Assembly (NCBI RefSeq): GCF_001463885.1
Contig: NZ_BBWQ01000009.1
Location: 110,812-174,811 of the forward strand
Length of the DNA: 64,000 nt
Source of the DNA: Aureimonas altamirensis
Lineage (GTDB): Bacteria > Pseudomonadota > Alphaproteobacteria > Rhizobiales > Rhizobiaceae
Direction of reading: 5' to 3'
Shown here: one piece after another, positions 50,563 through 58,718 of the stretch
How the letters are laid out: each line of letters starts with the position of its first letter
Position numbering within the stretch: the first letter of the stretch is position 1
Position numbers and translations under genes: made by a program
The notes under the pieces: model-generated
Told to the model about the DNA's origin: nothing
The model's database searches: none
The model's input: the letters and a program-made list of their open reading frames with translations, nothing else

Positions 50563-50961
50563 ATGGCAAACGCAATCTACCCGAAGGGTAAGGAAGGCCT
50601 GCTCGGCGCCTTGAACCTTGTGTCGGGCACCGTTCGCGCGGTGCTGATCGACACCGGCACCTACACCTATGCGGCGTCTCACCAGTACCTGTCGTCGGTG
50701 CCGGCAGGATCGCGCATTGGTACGCCTCAGACTCTGGGTACGAAGACAGTGCTGAACGGCACGTTCGACGCTGCCGACGTCACGTTTCCCAGCGTGCCGC
50801 TCGGTGACGCAGCCGAGGCCATCCTGATCTACGTCGACACTGGCACCGAAAGCACGTCGGCTCTCGTCGCTTACATCGACACGGCCACCGGCCTCCCGGT
50901 CACGCCGAACGGCGGCAACATCACCATTACCTGGAACGCCTCCGGCATCTTCACGCTCTAA
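50563..50961 (+). CDS. Putative structural protein (132 aa)
   Basis: A beta-rich protein (GTVRAVLIDTGTYTYAASHQYLSSVP, ADVTFPSVPLGDAAEAILIYVDTG) with a pattern common in small structural proteins near rhizobial tail fibres. It may be an accessory adhesin or fibre component. ATG 50563 lies directly behind the terminator hairpin. Confidence 0.68.
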   Translation: MANAIYPKGKEGLLGALNLVSGTVRAVLIDTGTYTYAASHQYLSSVPAGSRIGTPQTLGTKTVLNGTFDAADVTFPSVPLGDAAEAILIYVDTGTESTSALVAYIDTATGLPVTPNGGNITITWNASGIFTL

Positions 50962-50975
50962 TCAGGGGCATCTCC

Positions 50976-51317
50976 ATGGCCGACATGATCTTCGCGCCGC
51001 CGATCGCTCAAGGGTATCCGTACGCTGTGCAGTTCGAGGCAGCCGGTAGCGATGTCGTGTTTCCCGCTGGGATCGGTTTGCGGGCTCAGGTGCGCGAGCG
51101 GTTTACGGCCGACCTGATCACCGAACTGACGACCGAGAATGGTGGACTGGTCGTGATCAACCCGCAAACCGTCGAGGTCCGCATTCCGGCATCTGCAACA
51201 TCGCAGGCATCGAACTTCCTCATGTTGGATCTCGTCAGGACGGATCAGCCGGATGAGCAGTACCTGTATTTTCTGCTGAAGATCCCTGTGTCTCAGACCG
51301 TGACGAAGCCCGAATGA
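50976..51317 (+). CDS. Putative structural protein (113 aa)
   Basis: A small beta-rich protein (FPAGIGLRAQVRERFTADLITEL and VEVRIPASATSQASNFLMLDLVRTD). It is coupled by four bases to the long repeat protein downstream, so the two probably form one appendage. No named family. Confidence 0.65.
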   Translation: MADMIFAPPIAQGYPYAVQFEAAGSDVVFPAGIGLRAQVRERFTADLITELTTENGGLVVINPQTVEVRIPASATSQASNFLMLDLVRTDQPDEQYLYFLLKIPVSQTVTKPE

Positions 51318-53494
51318 ACCGGGTCAAGGTCGCCCGCCCGTTCGGGGGCGTCATTCCGGTTCAGCACCCCAATGCGCCCATCGGATCCCGCGCGCCCCTC
51401 GTGGTGGCGGTGTCGGTAGTAGCATTGAACCTCGCCGGGCTGACCGCGCACCTGCCGCCTATGCAGGATGCGATACCGGGACAGGTGATCACAGTCCCGA
51501 CCATCCCGTCATCATCCGTCGTCCACGGACCGTCGGTGGGGCAGGGTGATCGGATCATAGCTCCGCCTGTTGTGGCCAGCATCTCGGTGGTGCCGGCTTC
51601 GGGAGTTACGCCCGGCGTTGTCACGATCGCGCCGGCACAAATCGCAAGCTTGGGCGACGTTCCATCCCCCACCGTGTCCGGCGATGTAGCAGGCGTGGTG
51701 CCTGATCCCATTCTCAACGTCTCGGTGTTTCACGATCCATCGGTAGCGCGCGGTGCGCTCTCTATCGCCCCCGCTTTGATAGTCTCCGCCTCTGCTGTTT
51801 CCAGCCCAGTCGTAGGCGCGGGCCCTGTCAGTCTAACGCCAGCCTCAATATCGGCATCCTCCTCGGTCCCGGCGCCCGCTGTAGCCGCCGTGGACGGACT
51901 GAACATCGTTCCGGATGCCATCGCGACGACTGCGGAAGTCTTCGGTCATACCGTGCTTCGCGGTGGAGTCGGTCTCTCACCGGGAGCAATCTCTTCCACG
52001 TCCACGATCTCCGAACCTTCGGTTCTTCGTGACGCGCTGGCGATCCTCCCTGAGGCGATACAGACGATATCCGTCATCAGCGAGCCTGCGATCGCCACGG
52101 GGGAAGTAATCATCCAGCCGGTAGATATCCCGTCTGCCGCCACCGTGCTGGTCGCCGGCGTCTCAGCTGGTGTGGTCGGCATCGAGCCGGCATCCGTTGC
52201 TTCTACCAACACCTTCTACGCCTCGACCATCGACCGTGGTGCAGTGGCGGTCGCACCATCGGCGATCGCCGCATCATCCCTGGTTCGCGCTCCTGTCGTT
52301 GGCCGTGGCGTTCGCACCATCGCGCCCCCAGCAATCGCGTCCACGGCTGTCATGTTCAACCCAACCGTCGTCGCCGAAGTCCCGGCTGGCAACTGGTTCG
52401 ATGATCCCCAGTGGGATCGCTTCCAGGCAATTGCCCGCGGGAATGACGCTGCCATCTGGACGGGGCCGAAGGTGGGCGGGAAGTGGCCCAAGAGGGTCGC
52501 CACGCGTGAGGAAGTGCTTGCGATCGTCGCGTCGGCAGGGCGGGGATACATGGCCGCACCGAACGGCCCGTATGCCTACGACACCGCAGCGAACACAGTC
52601 CGGGTGTCGAACGACCGCGGTCGGCCTCAGGTGGTGTTCGATCCGTACCCACGAGCCAACATCCTGTTCCCGTCGGGCATCTTCAGTGCGGCGCAGTCAG
52701 TCACGATCGAGAACTTCCGGCACAACCTGCGCTTCCGTGGCTCCGGCAGCCTGACGCTGACCGGTAGTCCGATCCCTGGCGGGACGCTGACGCTTGCCGG
52801 GGCGGGCACGAATGTCAGCGTGTGGACGCGTTTCCAGCCGACAGGCGGCGGCGCTATCACGGTTACGCCCAGCGGCGACGTTCGGGACGTCAACCTCGAT
52901 GCTCGCGGGACAACCTTCAAGGAGCCGGACTATCCGACCATACCGATCCGCACCACTACGGCGCGGGTCGATCAGGCGGCGGAAACCATCAACCCAGGCA
53001 GCCTGATCACGCCCGAGATCGCTCTGAACGGCACCATTCTGCTGCAGGGCCAGCTGTTTGCCCCGCCATATACCGACACTGGCGGATCGGGCAGCCGCTA
53101 CCTCATGGGCTGGGAGTATGACGGCCGTCTGGAGATGCAGGCGAACGGGACGATTTTCTGCACCGCCGGCGGCGGCAACCTGTCGATCCCAACGGGCAAC
53201 ACCGCTGCCGATCCGTTCAGGGTCGCCGTGACGTTCCGAGAGCGCGACGTTGCCGGCAACTACCCCGCTGATCGACCGGGCATCTGCCGCATGTCGGTGA
53301 ATGGATCCGCAGCTGCTAGCCATGAAGCTCGCTACGGCTCAGGCCTTGGCGATCATGCTCAGCTGGTGTTCGGCCGAGATACCGGCTCCTACCAGGCGCA
53401 GTCTTCGGGTGCTGCTGGATACGACATCATCGCGTTCACATCGGACCTGTTCACCGCTGCCGAGCTGGCTGCGATCTCGGTCTATCAGACATAG
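51314..53494 (+). CDS. Long repeat-containing tail appendage protein (726 aa)
   Basis: Residues about 30-355 consist of roughly a dozen diverged repeats of 23-24 residues with the pattern I-x-P-x-x-I-x-S-x-x-x-V-x-x-P-x-V-x-x-G (for example AIAPPAIAS or ISIAPALIVSASAV-type units). Then comes a beta-rich C-terminal region (SGSLTLTGSPIPGGTLTLAGAG) ending in a lectin- or laminin-G-like domain (FGRDTGSYQAQSSGAAGYDIIAF). It is probably an elongated receptor-binding fibre. Repeat number may vary between relatives. Confidence 0.8.
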   Translation: MNRVKVARPFGGVIPVQHPNAPIGSRAPLVVAVSVVALNLAGLTAHLPPMQDAIPGQVITVPTIPSSSVVHGPSVGQGDRIIAPPVVASISVVPASGVTPGVVTIAPAQIASLGDVPSPTVSGDVAGVVPDPILNVSVFHDPSVARGALSIAPALIVSASAVSSPVVGAGPVSLTPASISASSSVPAPAVAAVDGLNIVPDAIATTAEVFGHTVLRGGVGLSPGAISSTSTISEPSVLRDALAILPEAIQTISVISEPAIATGEVIIQPVDIPSAATVLVAGVSAGVVGIEPASVASTNTFYASTIDRGAVAVAPSAIAASSLVRAPVVGRGVRTIAPPAIASTAVMFNPTVVAEVPAGNWFDDPQWDRFQAIARGNDAAIWTGPKVGGKWPKRVATREEVLAIVASAGRGYMAAPNGPYAYDTAANTVRVSNDRGRPQVVFDPYPRANILFPSGIFSAAQSVTIENFRHNLRFRGSGSLTLTGSPIPGGTLTLAGAGTNVSVWTRFQPTGGGAITVTPSGDVRDVNLDARGTTFKEPDYPTIPIRTTTARVDQAAETINPGSLITPEIALNGTILLQGQLFAPPYTDTGGSGSRYLMGWEYDGRLEMQANGTIFCTAGGGNLSIPTGNTAADPFRVAVTFRERDVAGNYPADRPGICRMSVNGSAAASHEARYGSGLGDHAQLVFGRDTGSYQAQSSGAAGYDIIAFTSDLFTAAELAAISVYQT

Positions 53495-53612
53495 ACCGCT
53501 TTACAGCCTGAGACGGAGAGAACCGGGGCGCCGTAGCTAACCCCAGTCCTCCCATGCGGAGCCTCCCGAGCTCACGCCGCCGCGACCTATCAACAGAATG
53601 TGTGCAAACCGC

Positions 53613-53639
53613 GCCGCCTCAGCAATGGGGCGGCTTTTT
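53613..53639 (+). terminator. Intrinsic terminator
   Basis: GCCGCC and GGCGGC enclose a 10-base loop and are followed by TTTTT. It separates the fibre genes from the lysis genes. The endolysin ribosome site (GGAGC) lies only a few bases beyond. Confidence 0.82.
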
Positions 53640-53654
53640 CTTTGGAGCACCCTA

Positions 53655-54527
53655 ATGAAAATCACCGCTGCCGACCTGCGTCGGCTGGCGCCGCAGGCGT
53701 CTGCCATGATCGTCAATGGCATCATCGAGCATCAGCATCTCTTGCCGCAGTACGGGATCGATACAGGCCGTCGGCTGCAGCACTTCATGGCGCAGTGCGC
53801 TCAGGAGACATCCGGGCTCCGACAGCTCGAGGAAAACCTGAACTACTCGGCCGGGCGCTTGCGCGAGGTCTGGCCATCTAGGTTCAAGTCGATCGATGTG
53901 GCGCGAGAGTACGCCGGCAACCCAGAGAAGCTGGCGAACAACGTCTACTCAAGCCGAATGGGCAACGGCCCGCCGGCAACTGGCGACGGATGGCGGTTTC
54001 GCGGGTCGGGCATGAAGATGACGACAGGCAGGAGCAACTACCGCCAGGTAGAGGCAGAGACCGGCCTGCCTGTAGTCTCCAACCCGGATATGCTCCGGCG
54101 CTTTCCCGAAGCGCTGCTGTCGGCCTGCATCTACTGGCAGAAGAACCGCCTTTCTCGGTTCGCCGATATCGACGATGCTGAGGGCCTGACCCGTGCGGTC
54201 AATGGTGGGCTGACCGGCTTCCCTGATCGTCAGACCTACCTGCGGCGGGCAAAAGGCATTTGGGCAGACAGCTTCCGCTTCAAGGTATCTGGTGCTCAGG
54301 CGCCGGCGGTCACGCCTGATCTGCCCATCCTCCGCCAAGGCTCGACCGGCCAGCCCGTCCGCGACTGGCAAGCCATCCTCCGCGCCAACGGGCTCCCGGT
54401 CACGGTTGACGGCGACTTCGGCGCCAAGACGGCCACAGCAACTCGCACCCTTCAAACCCGCCTCGGCCTCGTCGCCGATGGCATTGTCGGCCCCGCCACG
54501 CGCGCGGCCGCATCCAAAGGAGCATGA
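53655..54527 (+). CDS. Endolysin: GH19 chitinase-like domain plus peptidoglycan-binding domain
   Basis: 290 residues. The N-terminal 195 residues are a GH19-type lysozyme domain (HFMAQCAQETSGLRQLEENLNYSAGRL with the catalytic glutamate in QETSG, then RGSGMKMTTGRSNY and FPDRQTYL). A PG_binding_1 domain follows (LRQGSTGQPVRDWQAILRANGLPVTVDGDFGAKTATATRTLQ). It cuts the cell wall at lysis. No signal peptide is visible, so a holin must release it. Confidence 0.93.
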   Translation: MKITAADLRRLAPQASAMIVNGIIEHQHLLPQYGIDTGRRLQHFMAQCAQETSGLRQLEENLNYSAGRLREVWPSRFKSIDVAREYAGNPEKLANNVYSSRMGNGPPATGDGWRFRGSGMKMTTGRSNYRQVEAETGLPVVSNPDMLRRFPEALLSACIYWQKNRLSRFADIDDAEGLTRAVNGGLTGFPDRQTYLRRAKGIWADSFRFKVSGAQAPAVTPDLPILRQGSTGQPVRDWQAILRANGLPVTVDGDFGAKTATATRTLQTRLGLVADGIVGPATRAAASKGA

Positions 54528-54530
54528 TCC

Positions 54531-54887
54531 ATGGCCGATCTGAAGGCAGCAATCCGCAACGTTGTCGTCCAAGGGGCCGTGGCGGCCGCGAACAACGAGA
54601 ACATCGCCATCGCCGACTCCGCAGTCGGGCCGGTGGCTGACATCATCACAACCCGGGTCAAGCCGCTAATCGAACACGCCACGAACACTGAGCCCTGGTA
54701 CCGCTCGCGTGTCACCGTCGGCGCGATCGTGTCCATGGGCACCGGCCTTCTGTCGGCGCTGGGCGTGGCCACGGACTGGGTGGACCCGGATACCGCGGTC
54801 GTTGTCATCATGGCCGCTGGCTCGCTCGTGGGCGGCATCTTTACGCTCTACGGCCGATGGGCGGCGCGCAAGCCGATGGGAACGTGA
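54531..54887 (+). CDS. Putative holin (119 aa-class membrane protein)
   Basis: About 118 residues with an amphipathic N-terminus and two hydrophobic segments (VTVGAIVSMGTGLLSALGVA and AVVVIMAAGSLVGGIFTLYG). It lies three bases behind the endolysin gene, the normal place for a holin. Assignment rests on topology and position. Confidence 0.7.
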   Translation: MADLKAAIRNVVVQGAVAAANNENIAIADSAVGPVADIITTRVKPLIEHATNTEPWYRSRVTVGAIVSMGTGLLSALGVATDWVDPDTAVVVIMAAGSLVGGIFTLYGRWAARKPMGT

Positions 54888-54888
54888 G

Positions 54889-55344
54889 ATGATCATTCTC
54901 AGGGTCTATCGCGGGGTCGCTGACCATTTCCCAATCCGCGTGTCGGAGTGGCTGATGCTGTGGCCCGCGTTCGGCCTTTGGGTGGCGCTGCAAAGTTCGC
55001 CTGACATGTTCCAGACCTCGCCAAGCTTCGCCTATCTGGCGGACTGGGCGGATGAAGGGACATGGTCAGCCGTCATCGGCTTATGTGGCATCGCACGGCT
55101 GACCGCGCTGACGATCAACGGGACGTTCAAAGGGTTCGCCTTCTCGCCCCACATCCGGGCAGGGGCATCCATAATCGGCGTCCTGATGTGGTCACAGATT
55201 TCCCTTGGGTTCTTCATGGCTTTTGTGAATGCCGGCGGCGCTCCCAGCGGCGTGGTGGCCTGGTCGACCATGGTCTTGCTCGAGCTCGTCAACAGCTACC
55301 GATCGTGGTCGGACGTCGGAAAGAACGCAGCAGGACGTGAGTGA
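54889..55344 (+). CDS. Multi-pass membrane protein of the lysis module (151 aa)
   Basis: About four hydrophobic segments (LMLWPAFGLWVAL, AVIGLCGIARLTALTI, AGASIIGVLMWSQISLGFFMAFV, STMVLLELV). It may be a second holin, an antiholin or an exclusion protein. The ATG at 54889 follows the upstream stop by one base. Confidence 0.65.
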   Translation: MIILRVYRGVADHFPIRVSEWLMLWPAFGLWVALQSSPDMFQTSPSFAYLADWADEGTWSAVIGLCGIARLTALTINGTFKGFAFSPHIRAGASIIGVLMWSQISLGFFMAFVNAGGAPSGVVAWSTMVLLELVNSYRSWSDVGKNAAGRE

Positions 55345-55676
55345 TGGAATGGCTTGCAGGCTTAGATCTTGAAAAGGTCGCCAACGCGATCGTCCTACTG
55401 GTGGTCGGCATTCTGTCCGGCCTCGGCTTCACACGCGGTAAGAAGAACCCGCCGCCGGCTCAGGCATCGAGCTCTGTCGAGATCGCTGGTGCCCTAGTCG
55501 ACAGCTCGTCCATTAAGCAGGCGGCCGTCGAGATTTCCGGAATGACCGGTGCCTTGGGCGAGCAGAACGAGCTGATGGAGAAAGGCATTCTGGCGCTCGA
55601 CCGCCATCGGCATGCAGTCGACGACCTGACTGAACAGGTGAAGGAGCTAAGGCAGGCAATGCAGGCAAGGCGATAG
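55344..55676 (+). CDS. Spanin-like protein: one membrane helix plus coiled coil (110 aa)
   Basis: An N-terminal helix (AIVLLVVGILSGLGFT), a proline-rich linker (KKNPPPAQAS), then a charged coiled-coil (LALDRHRHAVDDLTEQVKELRQAMQ). This is the topology of an inner-membrane i-spanin that helps break the outer membrane. The start codon overlaps the preceding stop. No clear outer-membrane partner is seen. Confidence 0.6.
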   Translation: MEWLAGLDLEKVANAIVLLVVGILSGLGFTRGKKNPPPAQASSSVEIAGALVDSSSIKQAAVEISGMTGALGEQNELMEKGILALDRHRHAVDDLTEQVKELRQAMQARR

Positions 55677-55706
55677 GCTAACCCGAGTGTTGACTATGTC
55701 GTCATC

Positions 55707-56117
55707 ATGAATTTGATTGTTTCTAGGGAGTCGCTTGCCGATTTTTCCGACGTATGCCAATTGTCTGCGCCAATGTATGAGCGGGTATTGCTGATGGAGC
55801 GCCTTGAACCAGAAACGATGCACCCGGCGCCGCCGGATGTTTTAGCTGGTTTAAAGACGCTTTGCGCAATGCGAGATAGCCCAAAATCTGATTGGAGAAT
55901 GAAGGACGTAGAGCGTGCTTGCGGAGAGATAGGCATCGTCTGCAAGGCGCCAAAGCGCGGTTCTCATTATCGGGTTCGCTCGGAACTTGTGCCGGGAACA
56001 ATCCTTACTATCCCGGCTGCCAAGCCGATTAAGGCCCCCTATATTAGGCAGCTGGTAGAGTTGGCGGAGAGGCATCGAGAAGCAGTTATGGAACAGGAGG
56101 CCGTAGATGGATCCTAA
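55707..56117 (+). CDS. HicA-like toxin with N-terminal extension
   Basis: 136 residues. The last 75 look like HicA: WRMKDVERACGEIGI, then PKRGSHYRV with the histidine H87 expected to be catalytic for mRNA cleavage, and TILTIPAAKPIKAPYIRQLVELA. The first 60 residues are an unusual extension, since HicA is normally 60-80 residues. It overlaps the HicB-like gene by 11 bases. Composition is near 50 percent GC, lower than the structural genes. Confidence 0.75.
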   Translation: MNLIVSRESLADFSDVCQLSAPMYERVLLMERLEPETMHPAPPDVLAGLKTLCAMRDSPKSDWRMKDVERACGEIGIVCKAPKRGSHYRVRSELVPGTILTIPAAKPIKAPYIRQLVELAERHREAVMEQEAVDGS

Positions 56118-56568
56118 AATGTATGCAGTCGTCGTTCTTCCTTTGGATCAGGAAGATGGAGATGGATTTGTAGCATACGTTCCTGATCTGCCGGGGTGCA
56201 TGTCCGACGGGGAGACGGCTGAAGAGGCTTGCATTAACGTGTATGCTGCAATTGCCGAGTGGATCGAAGAGGCACAGGAAACGGGACAGATTGTTCCCAG
56301 CCCAGGCTCAGCCGCGCGTCGCCATCGAAAGCTTCATCGCCGGATGCTCGACTACATCGAGAAGCAAGCGGAACTCTTGGATGCGAAAGAACAACTTCTG
56401 AACGCCAAGGACTCTCTGCTGGAAGCTATCGAATACAAGTCCAATCTGCTCGAAAGCAGGGCTAAGCGCATTGAGGCGGAGCTTGCCGCAAGTAACGGAT
56501 CTCGCGATGAGGCAGCATGGTTTATGTCTAAAGTTAGCTTGAAAGCGAACAGACACCTGCCGCACTAA
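56107..56568 (+). CDS. HicB-like antitoxin with long coiled-coil tail
   Basis: 153 residues. Residues 1-65 match HicB (YAVVVLPLDQEDGDGFVAYVPDLPGCMSDGETAEEACINVYAAIAEWIEEA in parts). Instead of the usual short DNA-binding domain, the C-terminus is a long helical region (AELLDAKEQLLNAKDSLLEAIEYKSNLLESRAKRI). Located toxin-first, antitoxin-second. It presumably neutralises the HicA-like protein and stabilises the prophage. Confidence 0.78.
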   Translation: MDPKMYAVVVLPLDQEDGDGFVAYVPDLPGCMSDGETAEEACINVYAAIAEWIEEAQETGQIVPSPGSAARRHRKLHRRMLDYIEKQAELLDAKEQLLNAKDSLLEAIEYKSNLLESRAKRIEAELAASNGSRDEAAWFMSKVSLKANRHLPH

Positions 56569-56970
56569 CGGAACGTTTACAAGGCCCCGCTCGGCTTCGG
56601 CTGGGCGGGCCTGCCTCGACCGTGGACACCACCTGCTTCCGACGGATCTTCGCAACTCGGTGAAACGCTTTGCGGCTTATTTTGATTGCCCTCCACGGCA
56701 TGTAGCCGGCGCTGAGGGCAAATCGGCTGCTCGACGGTCGGTACGTTCGTTTCATGTTCACTCGGCAGCGGTGGTGGGTTTGGGCCTGGCTGACAGGCCA
56801 GCCGCCAGCCAGGCCCGCAACGACTCCGTCCATGGAGGGGGAAGCGTAGTCGCATCGCGACATTAAGTGGTGGGAGCTGTCACAATCAAACTCTGCGACG
56901 TCCCGCCTCAGCTGAGTTGGTCTGATACGTTTAAGCAGATGTCACTGGGTTGGTAGCGTCGTCGCCGGCT
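56569..56970. other. Intergenic stretch with a GC-rich hairpin
   Basis: About 400 bases without a convincing gene. At 56583-56611 a hairpin (GGCCC...GGGCC with inner CTTCGGC) could end the HicAB transcript, although no T-run follows. A related CGGCTTCGGCYGRGCGGG sequence recurs at 57964-57983. Confidence 0.55.
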
Positions 56971-57243
56971 CTACAGCAATGCCCGTCTATCGGCGGGCTC
57001 GATCAATCCATCGGCACGTGAGGAAGGTTTGAGATCAATCCGTTGAAAAAGGCTCACCCAAGAACTGTCGTCTCGATGTCTGCATTTCCCAACGAAGGTC
57101 AGTGCCCCGCGCTCGACGTACTCATTAGCCTGACGCAGCAAATCATTGCCGTAGGCGCCATTGACGCTAGCGCCGTGCTTGACGACCAGATACCCATGGG
57201 ACCTATCCAACTCAGTTAAATCGAGTTGCTGCGCATCTGTCAT
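56971..57243 (-). CDS. Hypothetical protein (90 aa)
   Basis: ATG 57243 within a frame that starts slightly earlier with TTG. The product is soluble with no membrane segment (DLTELDRSHGYLVVKHGASVNGAYGNDLL and ERGALTFVGKCRHRDD). Function unknown. It lies in the reverse-strand set of small genes between HicAB and attR. Confidence 0.5.
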   Translation of the reverse strand: MTDAQQLDLTELDRSHGYLVVKHGASVNGAYGNDLLRQANEYVERGALTFVGKCRHRDDSSWVSLFQRIDLKPSSRADGLIEPADRRALL

Positions 57244-57457
57244 CGCTCGATCCAATATGTTGCAAGGTGCAAGGCAGGGAATTTACTCTGACGGCATAAC
57301 TGCAACCTCATCAGCCTGCGAACTTTTCACATGCGGTTGAGGCAATACGAGCGGCAATTAGGCATAATCCCAAAACCAAATAGGACGCAGTTAAACAGAC
57401 GGGCATCATCGCGGACGCGGCTGCCGGATTAGAACCAGTTCAGTCCTGCGACCAGCC

Positions 57458-57688
57458 TTACAGTAACCCCAGCTTATGCAGGTTGCTACCGTCGTAAGTC
57501 AGCCGAACGCACGGTTCTCCGCCTGCTGCTCGGTAGGTTTCAACCAATCCGCGAACTTCTAGTATCTGCATGAACGCAGACATGGATGGGGCTAGTTGAG
57601 CAACTGGAACTCCGCCATCGGCCAGTATCAGTAGAAGTGACCGAGCGTCCGGTGCAAGATCGACAAGTCGTTTAGGCACGAGTATCAC
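57458..57688 (-). CDS. Small winged-helix-like protein, paralogue of its neighbour (76 aa)
   Basis: The product (LAPDARSLLLILADGGVPVAQLAPSMSAFMQILEVRGLVETY then a polar end with VRLTYDG) has the same pattern as the gene upstream of it: helix, turn, helix, then a GLVExY strand and a beta end. GTG 57688 is my choice, overlapping the upstream stop by 17 bases; a GTG at 57679 is possible. Possibly DNA-binding. Confidence 0.55.
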   Translation of the reverse strand: MILVPKRLVDLAPDARSLLLILADGGVPVAQLAPSMSAFMQILEVRGLVETYRAAGGEPCVRLTYDGSNLHKLGLL

Positions 57689-57893
57689 CCACTGCTTCAA
57701 GGCCGCCAACGGTGATGAAGAGACGGTTGGGGGCAGCAGGGGGATAGGCCTCAACGAAACCAGCGGCGCGAAGCTGTTTAAGCGCTTGGAATTCGTCAGC
57801 GTCAAAATCGTTAAGGCCGCAGCCTACGTTTCCTGCTTGACGAAGCTTCCTAAGAGCCGTCGCCGCAGCCGTGGTCAGTGGAACAGTTGCCAT
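57672..57893 (-). CDS. Small winged-helix-like protein (73 aa)
   Basis: ATG 57893 with GGGG upstream. The product (TTAAATALRKLRQAGNVGCGLNDFDADEFQALKQLRAAGFVEAY then RLFITVGG) has a winged-helix-like order. It and the next gene look like tandem duplicates with low identity. A regulatory role is plausible but unproven. Confidence 0.6.
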   Translation of the reverse strand: MATVPLTTAAATALRKLRQAGNVGCGLNDFDADEFQALKQLRAAGFVEAYPPAAPNRLFITVGGLEAVGDTRA

Positions 57894-57957
57894 CGCCATC
57901 CCCAACAATCAACGATATAGGTCGAATTAACGACAAGCCGCTGCAACTGCAATATCT

Positions 57958-57989
57958 CCCCTGCCGGCTTCGGCCGAGCGGGGCTTTTT
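57958..57989 (+). terminator. Probable intrinsic terminator
   Basis: CCCC...GGGG with an inner CCG-GCTT-CGG hairpin, followed by CTTTTT. On the forward strand it would stop read-through from the late or HicAB transcripts before attR. It lies between two reverse-strand genes. Confidence 0.6.
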
Positions 57990-58000
57990 CTGCGTTACCG

Positions 58001-58252
58001 TTATGCCCGCGGCGGCCGCTCTGGATGACAAACAGCGGAGTGAGGTTCAATCCCAAACGGCGCTGTCGGATCGATAACCCTCAGTGCGTCACCAAGCTGG
58101 AAATTCAGTGCCTGGATTGCCTTATAGTGCGCGCAGCTTGGGTCCAACCCATGCATGTGATGGCATAGCGTCCGGTGCATATCCTGAATATCCTTCACCA
58201 ATCCAGGCAGCTCCCACTGGTGAAGTTCCCGTGCCCTGTATCGTCTTATCAT
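58001..58252 (-). CDS. Hypothetical protein (83 aa)
   Basis: I prefer ATG 58252, which has GGAG eight bases upstream, over ATG 58267. The product is helical (WELPGLVKDIQDMHRTLCHHMHGLDPSCAHYKAIQALN), with histidines and cysteines that might bind metal (CHHMHGLDPSCAH). Function unknown. Confidence 0.6.
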   Translation of the reverse strand: MIRRYRARELHQWELPGLVKDIQDMHRTLCHHMHGLDPSCAHYKAIQALNFQLGDALRVIDPTAPFGIEPHSAVCHPERPPRA

Positions 58253-58306
58253 CGCCGTGTTCTCCATCTGTTCTTATGATGGATATCGCCGGGCTGGAGA
58301 GATTCG

Positions 58307-58534
58307 CTAGGGGCCTCGACTGAACAATTTTATCGCCGCATCATCCATCTCGTGCGCCTTGCGCGCCTTCGACCTGTTCTCTGCCAGGTTGACCATTGCG
58401 GCATCTACCGCTTCCGGCGTCCAGCCGGCGGCTTCAGCGTGATAGCCGACCTCGTAAAAGGTGAAATCCATGGCCTTTTCACATTCCCGCACATAGTCGG
58501 GATGGTCGGGAGCTAAGCGGGGCGGGCTGGTCAT
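58307..58534 (-). CDS. Hypothetical protein (75 aa)
   Basis: ATG 58534 with a strong AGGAGG site. Acidic and helical (YVRECEKAMDFTFYEVGYHAEAAGWTPEAVDAAMVNLAEN). A longer frame extends upstream through the attachment core and is not real. This is the last prophage gene before attR; the next 180 bases hold only the candidate arm site. Confidence 0.65.
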   Translation of the reverse strand: MTSPPRLAPDHPDYVRECEKAMDFTFYEVGYHAEAAGWTPEAVDAAMVNLAENRSKARKAHEMDDAAIKLFSRGP

Positions 58535-58616
58535 TGGCAACCTCCTATCGATGACCAGCCAACGCGAGTTGCCATCATGGCGTTCCGATCGCAGACGAGG
58601 TGTTGCGGGTTCCTTC

Positions 58617-58634
58617 TTCGCAATATTTTCGCAA
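58617..58634 (+). other. Candidate integrase arm-type site, right
   Basis: TTCGCAA-TATT-TTCGCAA, a direct repeat about 85 bases inside attR. It matches CCGCAATATTCTCGCAA on the left phage end at 9958-9974. Tyrosine recombinases commonly bind such arm repeats on both sides of the core. Confidence 0.5.
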
Positions 58635-58718
58635 ACAGCTATTTGAAGGCAGCGCACCGTTGATCCCAACAGGTTGAAAAGGCTCGATAAATAGTGCTGC
58701 AAATTGAACGCCTGTAAG

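Noticed and set aside
56534..56866. Overlapping frames on both strands after HicB
   Set aside because: Compositions are arginine- and serine-rich as in GC-skewed noise, with no ribosome sites; a hairpin explains the only clear structure.
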